From: [Phialemoniopsis] sp. UDSM-2020
Lineage: Eukaryota; Ascomycota; Sordariomycetes; Thyridiales; Thyridiaceae
Direction: 5' to 3'
DNA: 64,000 nt
Assembly (NCBI GenBank): GCA_018873225.1
Contig: JAEILZ010000003.1
Span: forward strand, 4,092,001-4,156,000
Within the stretch, counting starts at the first letter, position 1; each line of letters begins with the position of its first letter. The notes under the pieces are model-generated. The model was not told the origin of the DNA. It made no database searches and saw nothing but the letters and a program-made list of their open reading frames with translations. This document shows, in pieces, positions 53,201-62,160 of this stretch. A program made the position numbers and the translations under genes.

Positions 53201-54288
53201 CCTGATGTTCTTTTCAATTTTGCCGACCTCCCGACCAATAGTGGCTTGATCTCGCCGAGCAGCCTCGAGCTTCTTCTCAAAAGTCTCGACGTTGCGACGA
53301 AACTCTTTGAGGTTATCCTGGTGCTCCTGAATCTGCGCGCTTGATTCGTCCATGACGCGCTGGAAGTGGTAGAGTTTCCAGAGAATGTGGGTGACGACTG
53401 CATCATCACGTTCCTCAGTCTTCTTCTGGAAATTCTCCGCCTCCTTCTTCTGCTCCTGATATTGCTTGATTTCCGAGTTGATGCCTCGTCTTCGGTTGAG
53501 CTGGAAGCTCTGGTTCTCGGTGGCCTGCTCTTCCTCGACCTTGAGACGCTCGTACTCGGCCTTGTACTCAAGACTACCGGAGATCTGTTCAATGAGCCGG
53601 GTGAGGTCCTGTGGGGATTGCGCAGCGATAGCTTCGACATCGCCTTGAAAGACCAGAAAGTTGCGGGCTTTGATGAGGATGTTTTCAGTTTCGAGAGACT
53701 CGTTGTACTGCTGAGCGGTCACGACGCGGTCGTTTATCCTGTACTCGCTAGCACCCTGGTTCGTGATGCTGCGCTTCCACTTCTGCTCGTCGCCGGCATC
53801 GTCCTCGTATACCGCCATGACCCAGGCGGTCTTGGGATCCCCCCGCGAAGACTTGTGTGATTCGTCGTCTTCGCCGTTCTGGTAGCCATTCGTCTGGCCG
53901 TTTGTCTCTGGGGCCGCGGAACCATCTTCGTTGATTTTGGATGTTTTCATCACCCGACCACGGTAAACCAGGTCCTTCAGGTGGCTCGATCGTAGGTGGG
54001 ATGATTTGATGCCGAGGACGAAGGATATGGCATCCATGCTACACGAAGGATTAGTATCAGGCAATAGACTTCGCAAAAGGCAGTTTCCAGAGTGAGGGAA
54101 CATACGAATTAGACTTTCCCGAGCCATTTGGACCGATGATGGAGGTGAAATATGAGTCTCCAAACAGGAGCGTGTGGTGTCCCTTGTAGGACTTGAAATC
54201 TGGCACGAGAGTTAATGGTTTTGCAACACGTCGGGAACCATGATTGCGATTGCGTACTGAAGAGCTCTAAACGTAGGAGCTTGCCCAT
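50262..54288 (-). CDS. SMC1: Structural maintenance of chromosomes protein 1 (cohesin), 5 exons
   Basis: Coding exons are 54288-54258, 54199-54106, 54038-51080, 51024-50347 and 50279-50262, with introns of 58, 67, 55 and 67 nt, giving 1259 aa, the usual Smc1 length. The ATPase head begins MGKLLRLELFNFKSYKG, with Walker A GPNGSGKS at 33-40. Coiled coils run ~170-510 and ~690-1060, around a hinge at ~530-680 (RLPPMTFIPLDNI; GYVVHKGGLMTGGRL). The C-terminal head has the LSGGE signature at 1164-1168 and Walker B with Asp1192 and Glu1193 (FFVLDEVDAALD). It pairs with Smc3 in cohesin for sister-chromatid cohesion and repair. The 18-nt last exon restores the conserved end TLDLRKYV; reading through that donor would instead add about 60 unrelated residues. 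The two short 5' exons carry the whole Walker A region. Confidence 0.98.
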
Positions 54289-54549
54289 TGTGAATGACGA
54301 ATGTCGCGAAGATGCGCGACGCCTGATATAGATGTGATGTCTCGCGATCGAAAAAGACAGCCGGAGGTAACTCAGGCTCGCCGGGAATAATCAATAACAC
54401 GTTAGCTGGCCGTCGAACGAACTCAAACGACAATGTCTATGACTCTAAGGACGCCGGATCATCTCATATAGCTGCAGCTCTCCGAGGTTGTGGCGTTGGG
54501 GTGCCGGGTCTTGTCGCATTCTGGGGGGAGAAGGGACGGAAAGTGGCAG

Positions 54550-54576
54550 CGCGAAATGCGATCAACTTTACGCGAC
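54550..54576. promoter_or_regulatory. Candidate MBF/E2F-type cell-cycle boxes
   Basis: GCGCGAAA at 54550-54557 and ACGCGA at 54571-54576 lie about 260-290 nt upstream of the SMC1 ATG. ACGCG is the MCB core bound by MBF in yeasts, and cohesin genes are G1/S-regulated there. That these sites act in this organism is inference. Confidence 0.4.
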
Positions 54577-54694
54577 GAATTGCGACCGCGGGGGAGCAGC
54601 ACGTCTCGTCTGGCAGGAGAGAAGGTGCACAGGCCATCGCGCGAAGCTCGGGTCACCTGACTCTGACTGACTAGTGGGACTGGCAGCCCATTCT

Positions 54695-54710
54695 GGGTTA
54701 GGGTTAGGGT
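54695..54710. repeat. Interstitial telomere-type repeat
   Basis: GGGTTAGGGTTAGGGT contains two and a half units of TTAGGG, the telomeric unit of most filamentous fungi, here about 410 nt upstream of the SMC1 ATG. It could be a binding site for a Tbf1/TRF-like Myb protein or a chance or relic sequence. Confidence 0.6.
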
Positions 54711-55223
54711 GCTGGCCATCTACTCGCAGGCTGTGCTGCCGATTTTGCCCCATAACAATACCGTAACACAGTGGCTGTGCCTGTAAAACATCTCAAAGTG
54801 CCCCAATCGAAGCCAAGCCTTCCAAGCCTTTCCAGAGATAAGCTTAAAAGCACCTTGGCAGTGCGCCTGAACAGCCTCCCCAGCTACGTCAAAATCCCCG
54901 CTTGACCCCTGCCGCTTCTCCGGTCCCGAGAGATCCAAACCGGGACAGGGAAAGGGTCGTCTAGCTTGGTCGTGGGGATTTAAAGACAGACCACATCGCA
55001 GCTCCGTGAGAAATGTTTCATGCCTTGTAATTCTGTACCAACATCGACTCACTCCAACTCTGTGCCGCTGCTCCTCATATCTTGAGTGATCTTCTTGTCT
55101 AATGATCGGGATCTTGAGGGGCCTACAATGAAGAGGAATGAGATTATGACAAGCAATTCTCCATATTGAGCAGAAGACATCACAACCCAACCCAAGTCGG
55201 CACAAGTTCCCGAATTCCCAACC

Positions 55224-58208
55224 ATGCCTTCTTTGATGAAGAGAAGTAGCAAGGTATCGCCATCGCCCCCACAGAGCGACGGCCCAACAGCATCGGATCC
55301 TCCACCGGCATACAGCGAATCCGCACCTCAGAGCGAGCCTCCCAACGGCCAGTCAGTAATTGACGTGACTGCGGCGTTTACTCGGCTCAACATCACGAAT
55401 GCCGTCCAAGACCCGACGCCAGATCTATGTCTGGCCCATCTGAAACTATTACACGCCTTCCATAATCTGAAAGAGGACATCGGCTACACAGATGGGCTCT
55501 TTGGCCTTTGGAACACCCGGGCCGATGGTGCTATCATCCACGTTCGAGGAACCGGGGACATCGAGGAGCGAATAGACCCTTCACCGACAGAAGAGGACAA
55601 GAAGTTCTTTCTCAGCAAGCTGCGTGAGAAGCGCTGGGCTTTGTTTGTTGCGCGCGCCGTCGATCGATATGAGGCGTGGTGGAATGCGACTTTCAAGCTG
55701 GACCTGACGGAAGAGGATCAGATAATCCCAGCTGATCCAAGATACGAGGCATTTCCTACATCTGATCTCCCTGGAAAGGGTTCCAATCGGATGATGATGA
55801 TGCCACTTGGTAAGCCGAGATGCTTTCTCTTATTCGCATGAGTCTCTAACCTGTATCCAGATGTTCTAATGGTGTTCCACTCTCACATGCTGAATCCGAG
55901 AGCGTTCCTGGAAGACTGTATGCGATACGAAGCGAGAGATCTCTGGAGAAATGGGCTGCTATGGAGTGAAGTCAATGCGGTCATCGATGCAAATTTCAAC
56001 TACGACGTATCGGACGACGAGAAAGCTGCCTGGGTTGCACACACGGGCTACGCCTGGAATAATACTGATGACCCGGTAGTAAAAAAGATGCCATGCCCCA
56101 GCTGCAAAGAACAAATCGAGATACCCTGGACAACATGTGATCTTGGAGAGATTGTCAAGACGTCCGAGTGAGTGTTCCTGATATCTATCACTTTCAAAGG
56201 CAGGTCAAATTCTCTGACATCATCACAGGCGACCAGGACTTGTTGGGAAAGGCTACGGTGATGGCAAATTTGCTTCCAAATGCCCTTTATGTCGCGATGT
56301 AATCACCAACGATTTCCTATGCGTCGCCAAGTTCGTCAAAGACGGCACAAATCTTATCAGGAAGAAGTTTCCGTTGCCCGGAACGATCCTACATCTCGGG
56401 AATGGCACTCCGGATCTACTTCCGGCCGACGCCCGCAGCAATCGGGATGCCCGGACCTTCCCAAACCGGATGATCAAGAAATCATTTCTCAGAACAGGCA
56501 TCATGGACCTCGACTGGCCCGTCGTCTACGCCAATCCAAGCATGCACGAGGCCCGGCAGCTGATAGAGCAGGTGCTAAGTAGCCATTATGACCTCAAGCG
56601 AATCAATGGTGTCCCGTGGGAATTCGCCAACAAGATCACTTCGATCAAGCTGAAACCCGCATCGCGGTTAGCTGTGCGTAAAATGATGTCTCGCTATTGG
56701 GACAACCGTAGCCCTTTTGCGCTCGATCTATCCGGCGCTGTCCTCCGCCAAGGCATCTTTGTCGACAAGATGGTGGATATCAACTGGCTGCACAGTCCCG
56801 CGGCGGCTGATACCATGACACGCCTACTGGGCAAGTATTGCCGGTTCTTCCGCATTATGGCCACCAATCCCAGTCAGGTTGCGGTGCCTACCCTCGATGT
56901 TGACTTGGCCTGGCATACGCATCAGCTCTGTCCTGGTGCCTATTACCGCTATTCTCTGGAGGCAACAAAGAAATTCATTGATCACAATGACAAGATCGAT
57001 GAGAGCAAGCTGTCCACTGCGTTTGAATGGACTAGTAAGGTGTACCAGGAGACGTACGGCGAAGTCTACTCGGAATGCACCTGCTGGTATTGTGAAAGTA
57101 AGAACTGAACCCCTGACACTAGCCGTACTTGCACTTAATCTTGGTATTCACGACTAACAAAAACAAGGCATTCGTGCATCACATGTATCCTCAGTTGGCA
57201 AACTGCTCGGAAAGTCAAAGCAGGAGAAGAGTAAGAGTCCTATCACTGGTCAGCTCTACATAGCTATTAACATCATCATCAGTCGCGGAAACCTTCCATG
57301 ATTCGGGCGCTGCGAATTATTGCCCACCTGACAGATCTGCTCATATCTCGGCCCACAATGCAGTCAGAACAAATCTCTTGGGCCATGATCCGAAGCAGTC
57401 CAGATATCTGGTCTTCGAACAAATGCGAGCTGCACACCAGCGTCGCTTGGATGAGAGCTACGCCAAGGCATGTCGGCGTGCGGAAAAGAAGGGGCGAAAG
57501 ATGCCGCCCAAAGAAGGATACTACAGCAACTGGGGCTACGGCTATGCCGGTGAGTAGGCGTAGTGTGCTTCGATCGCAAGACTGCTTTCTAAAACTGACC
57601 GAACCACAGCGTCCATGCCTTTCTTCTATCCCATGTACTTCACCCCGGTGTTTTACGGAGGTGGCGACCCGTGCCACATCACCATGGGCGATGGCCAGAA
57701 CGGCAACTGCTGCCAGGGCAGCTGTGGAGCGAATGGCGTGGCTGCCGGGGCATGCGGCGGTCCTGGTGGCTGTGGATCGATGGGTGTAAGTGTTTCCTCA
57801 AGGACAGGAGTTTACCTGTGTATACGCAACGGCACTGACAGGCGTGATACTAGGGCTGTGGTGGTTCAAACATGGGCGCATCATGCTCGGGCGGTGGTGG
57901 TAAGTCCTGAGACTCACGATCTTTTTTGTCTTCCATACTAACAGGTATCAGGATGTGGAGGGGGCAGCGGAGGTGGTTGTGGTGGTGGGTTCTCGTCCGG
58001 AGGATGCGCCGGGTCTGGAGGCGCATGCGGCGGAGGCGGCGGTGGGGGCTGCGGAGGAGGAGGCGGAGGATGTGGAGGAGGCGGAGGAGGCGGTTGTGGA
58101 GGTGGTGGAGGTAAGTTGACGCCTTTCCCATATCATTCTTTCTCCATCTCAAAGTATGGTCGATGCAAGGCAATGTGGACTAACATGATCATAGGCGGAG
58201 GTTGTTAG
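55224..58208 (+). CDS. Glycine-rich domain-containing protein (GRDP/DUF1399-like), 9 exons
   Basis: Coding exons are 55224-55809, 55861-56167, 56229-57097, 57168-57230, 57283-57549, 57610-57785, 57854-57899, 57952-58110 and 58195-58208, giving 828 aa. A disordered N-terminus (~1-50) precedes a conserved helical region with MVFHSHMLNPRAFLEDC (His202, His204), a Cys pair in MPCPSCKEQIEIPW, another in CPLCRDV, and VDLAWHTHQLCPGAYYRY (His527, His529). The HSHxLNP and DLxWHTHQL motifs are characteristic of the DUF1399 glycine-rich-domain family found in plants and fungi. Residues ~705-828 are Gly/Cys-rich with about sixteen cysteines. The molecular function of the family is not established; the two His motifs and Cys pairs suggest metal binding, which is inference. 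The last four exons were chosen because only these joins keep the Gly/Cys frame. No signal peptide or membrane segment is visible. Confidence 0.85.
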
Positions 58209-59223
58209 AGTTGAGGTCCGGAAAGGAGCAACACTCGACTGTACAACAATGTCCTGAAATTTCCAACTTTATCATGGCAGCAACTTGTTATTTTCTTTTT
58301 ATTTACCATTTTAGCAAATGATTTAATTTTCACTTTGTTTGATAAATCCGCTTCCGAGAGTTCTGAATAAGAGTTTAAAGGATAAAGCTGCTGACATGAC
58401 TTACACGGACTGATATGTTCCCATGCATAAGTTTATCTTATCTCCGATGGATGACCTCAGCTGACTTTAGTGCTCTGATGCACAACTTTATTGCGTTAGC
58501 TCGCTCGTCATTGGGTGGTTGTCCAACCAGGGAGGGATCTGCCTACACGCCCCTAAAGCTGAAAGGCTTACAGGGGCCACGACGGACCAGTTGCGGGCCT
58601 CGGTCGAAGCACGCTAGCGCTGCGCGCAACGTCAACACCCTTCCAAGCTTTCTCCAGGCCAAGCTATGATCACAAGCGTTCAAGCTTCTTTGACTTCCTG
58701 ACACATGTGCGATTCCAGGCCCCCATCACCTGGCCCTCCACAACACCCTTCTACCGCTCTGGCATCCGTATCTGCTTTCGCCATCTCGGATACCCTGCTA
58801 GAAAGTACTCGATCAGCATTCTTAGCATACAGATTACCTCGAGTCGCCCGTCTTGCGGACCGGCTCCACCAGACCATCACCTTGAGCACATCGGTCTGTT
58901 CGCCTACTAAGCTCTCCTGGTAGAGAGCGCCAGGTAGGGCAGACAACAGGCAGGGTCGAGGGTCTTGTTACCCACCTGATATCTCAACGAGCACTTGTCA
59001 GGGTCGTACCCGGTATGTTTGTCACCCTTTTAGATGCCGCGAACCCCTGCCCTCCCGTGCAGGAGACCCTTGATGGGACTTTCGAGCCCACCATACCTAC
59101 AGGACATCGTGGAGGGGAACCACCACGTCCGAGGCATATCTACTGCCCAAGAGCCTCTGCCCTGCCCTCACTTCCTCCCACAAAAAACAGATACCTGTTG
59201 TTATCGCGTCGGAAGTGATCGCC
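58209..59223. other. Intergenic region, GRDP-like 3' end and GPC1 promoter
   Basis: About 1 kb between two + strand genes. The first ~200 nt are AT-richer, fitting a 3' untranslated region; the remainder should contain the GPC1 promoter and leader. Open frames are short and overlapping. Nothing else seen. Confidence 0.55.
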
Positions 59224-60963
59224 ATGGCTGACGTTATAGTTGTCAGAGCAGCAACAGCTCTTCGTCGCGTTTCTTTTCACAACGACCACAAGAAATATCC
59301 CGTTCGGACGTTTGCCATGGCGGAGCCCGACAGCTCTGCGCCTGTACCGGTCCCCAAGGCAAAATCCGAGGGGACCTTGACGGACAGCGAGCCCGTCTAC
59401 ACACCAGAGGGAGCAACGACACCCTCCCTGGGCTCATCTCCAGAACAGGCTATCGCGGACACGCCTACCCTCGGTCCCACGCTTACTGCCAGCCCGAGGC
59501 TGTCTAGGAATCCCTCGTTCTCTGGAAGTAGCTCTTACCAGGAGGACTGGGACATCCCTCCACTGGACAGACTCACTGTCCTGGATCTTCTCGACAATTT
59601 CGCGCTTCCCCAACACCTCGAGAAGATCTCCAAGGGAATATCAGCGCAGACGAAAAAGCTGCGTAAGTCGCGCGATGCTCTGACGTCGAAGGGGCAACTC
59701 GCGCGCGAGCGCATGGTGGAGGAATGGAGGCATCGCGTGCCTACTGCAGACGAGCAGTTTGACCGGTACAGGAAACGCATGCAGCGCAGCATCGACCGAC
59801 TCGGCAAACAATGGAACGACACGCGCGTCATCACCGCGCGGGAAAAGGTCTCGTTCATCTTTGGTGTACTCAACATCTTCCTGAGCGGCTACCTCATCGG
59901 CGCCTACCCAGAGTACATGCACCTATGGTACTCCGTGCAGATCATGTACTACATGCCTATCCGATACTACACGTACCACCGACGCGGCTACCACTACTTC
60001 TTAGCTGACCTATGCTATTTCGTCAACTTTCTACTGATGCTGAGTATCTGGGCGTTTCCGAGCTCGAAGCGTCTCTTCACCGCCACTTTCTGCCTCGCTT
60101 TCGGCAACAATGCCGTCGCTATCATTCTGTGGCGCAACTCGCTCGTTTTCCACAGCTTTGACAAGGTCACCTCGCTTTTCATCCACGTCATGCCCTGTGC
60201 CACCATACACTGCATGGTTCATCTTTTCGATCCCGAAAAGCAGGCGAAGCGCTTCCCCGGCATCTACAACGTCAAGTACTCGCCCAAGGGCTCACCGACC
60301 GCCTACGTTAATCTCGTATCGATGCTATTGTGGTCAACTATTCCCTATGCGATCTGGCAGCTGTCTTACTACTTCTTCATCACTGTCCGCCGCCGCGAGA
60401 AGATTGCCGCCGGGCGCCCCACCTCCTTCACCTGGCTGCGCAAGTCTTACTCCAAGACCGCGCTCGGCAAGTTCGTCCTGTCTCTGCCGGATGTCTTGCA
60501 GGAGCCGGCGTTCATGTTGATCCAGTACGGCCTCGCCTGCCTCACGATGCTCCCCTGCCCGCTGTGGTTCTACAGCCGCTGGGCCAGCGCCGGGTTCCTG
60601 ATGACCGTGTTCACGTGGTCCATCTACAACGGCGCGACCTTCTACATCGACGTGTTTGGCAAGCGGTTCCAGAGGGAGCTCGAGGCCATGAAGGCAGAAG
60701 TCGCAAAGTGGCAGACGAGCCCGGAGTCGGTCGGCATGGCGAGCCCGCTGCTCACGCCGCACAACGAGAAGAGCCAGGCCGAGGCCGAGGAGAGCATGGG
60801 CGGGGCCGCCGGTCGCAGCAGCAGCTTCGACAAGATCCCGCTGCTGAGCGAGGAGGCGGCTAGGCAGCAGCAGCGCGATGAGGCGAATGTCTCGGGCGCG
60901 GACACGGGCGCCAAGGATATCGCGAGGCAGAGGAAGGGCGTCGAATTTGAGACGGGGGCATGA
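59224..60963 (+). CDS. GPC1: Glycerophosphocholine acyltransferase (Gpc1, DUF2838 family)
   Basis: Single-exon gene, 579 aa from the first ATG (GCCATGG context); an ATG at 59317, in equally good context, would give 548 aa. Residues ~50-170 are cytosolic, with a charged helical region (ISAQTKKLRKSRDAL). About eight membrane segments follow, starting at FIFGVLNIFLSGYLIGAYPEYMHLWYS, with the family's conserved MPIRYYTYHRRGYHYFLADLCYFVN, AFGNNAVAIILWRNSLVFHSFDK and SLFIHVMPCATIHCMVHLF. These match the DUF2838 family to which yeast Gpc1 belongs. That enzyme acylates glycerophosphocholine with acyl-CoA to lysophosphatidylcholine, in phosphatidylcholine recycling at the endoplasmic reticulum. The C-terminal ~110 residues are disordered. 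Identification rests on family motifs; substrate specificity is inferred. Converges with CDH1. Confidence 0.87.
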   Translation: MADVIVVRAATALRRVSFHNDHKKYPVRTFAMAEPDSSAPVPVPKAKSEGTLTDSEPVYTPEGATTPSLGSSPEQAIADTPTLGPTLTASPRLSRNPSFSGSSSYQEDWDIPPLDRLTVLDLLDNFALPQHLEKISKGISAQTKKLRKSRDALTSKGQLARERMVEEWRHRVPTADEQFDRYRKRMQRSIDRLGKQWNDTRVITAREKVSFIFGVLNIFLSGYLIGAYPEYMHLWYSVQIMYYMPIRYYTYHRRGYHYFLADLCYFVNFLLMLSIWAFPSSKRLFTATFCLAFGNNAVAIILWRNSLVFHSFDKVTSLFIHVMPCATIHCMVHLFDPEKQAKRFPGIYNVKYSPKGSPTAYVNLVSMLLWSTIPYAIWQLSYYFFITVRRREKIAAGRPTSFTWLRKSYSKTALGKFVLSLPDVLQEPAFMLIQYGLACLTMLPCPLWFYSRWASAGFLMTVFTWSIYNGATFYIDVFGKRFQRELEAMKAEVAKWQTSPESVGMASPLLTPHNEKSQAEAEESMGGAAGRSSSFDKIPLLSEEAARQQQRDEANVSGADTGAKDIARQRKGVEFETGA

Positions 60964-62160
60964 TTGTTCTGAAGGGGCGGGAGATCGTTTTTGCAATTAT
61001 ACATGGATCAGAGTGGCTTTTGGTGGGGGGTTGATCTGCTTTCATGATGTTTACGCACGTGTTCAAGTCTTTGTTTTTTGCTTTCCGAATAGCGAGTGAC
61101 CGATTTGCCTGGCGTTTTCCGCGAAGTTGTCTGGCTGTCTTTTCAGCACCTAAATACCCCCCATCCGTTCATTTCGTGACGAGGTTGTCATTGGCATTTT
61201 TCACGCGGTTGCATTACAGAGTCATTCATTATTCCAACGCCGTGCAAACGGCTCCGTGGAAGGCGCGGTAGAATGAGAGAGAGGGAGCGACGGTTATGTA
61301 TATCGGTCGTGTCTGATGCATTGGGTATTCGATCTGTCCATGTTTTTTGCTCTTCTGTCGGTGCCTATAGCTTTGGTTGTTTACACGATGAGGTCGAGCA
61401 AGGAGACTGACTACCCTCATCAGACTGGTATCTAACAAGTTAATCCTCTATTCTAGCCACATCCATATTCACACATAGATAGAGCAGCAAGGTTTGGGTT
61501 CCTTTGGATTTGTGTAGCTATAGCGTTCTTGATGCCACTAAGCTACCGCTTCTAATATGAGGGAGGTTGGTATCTTATCCCGACCTTGTCACACACGCTT
61601 CCGAGGACTCTCAAACCCAATTCCCTCCAGACCATGGTTCTTCAAAGTATGGTATGTGAGGTAATTCGTCTGAAAATGCCCTCATCGCTCTTCCGTCCAT
61701 GACGTAGATTACATCAGCCGCTGGTTGAATAAAGACAAGAAACAACAAAAACAAATGACCACATGCGCTGGGCTGATGACGCATATAAGCCAGCAATCAA
61801 TGATGAGAGATGACCAGAAAAACAAAAAGGCCTATTCCAGGCCGCGCTTCATCACCATTTCCCCCTATGCGACGCCGCGCAAAAGATGGAAAATCCAGAC
61901 CTGCTCCCCCTTCCCTCCCAGTTCCCTTGAACGCCTGATCATGCAAGATGCAAATGGAGATAGCGGAGCGATGATGGTTCTGGCTGTACTGTACAGCAGT
62001 GGAGAGCTTTATATGATATAACCAGGCAAAGAGGCGGGATATCTTTCCTTTTCGAAAAAACAGGTACAAGCCGGCTTGTGCGGTTCTTGTATGAGGTGAG
62101 TGCATATTTTGTTGGTAGCACATTAATCAGACATGACGACGAGGCAAGGCTCGAGACGGC
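60964..62160. other. Convergent 3' intergenic region, GPC1 and CDH1
   Basis: About 1.2 kb between converging genes, holding both 3' ends. Open frames are short and on both strands, without motifs. No RNA gene or repeat seen. Confidence 0.55.

Larger units (their letters stand above)
54289..55223. promoter_or_regulatory. Divergent promoter region, SMC1 and GRDP-like gene
   Basis: About 0.93 kb between divergent genes. It contains GCGCGAAA (54550-54557), ACGCGA (54571-54576) and a telomere-type GGGTTAGGGTTAGGGT (54695-54710), listed separately. No gene seen. Confidence 0.6.

Noticed and set aside
50470..53860. Several + strand frames antisense to SMC1 (up to 226 codons)
   Set aside because: They are leucine/valine-rich shadows of the Lys/Glu-rich coiled-coil codons of SMC1.
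57926..58173. Arg/Trp-rich and His/Leu-rich frames over the Gly/Cys tail
   Set aside because: They are shadows of the GGN/TGY repeats read in other frames.
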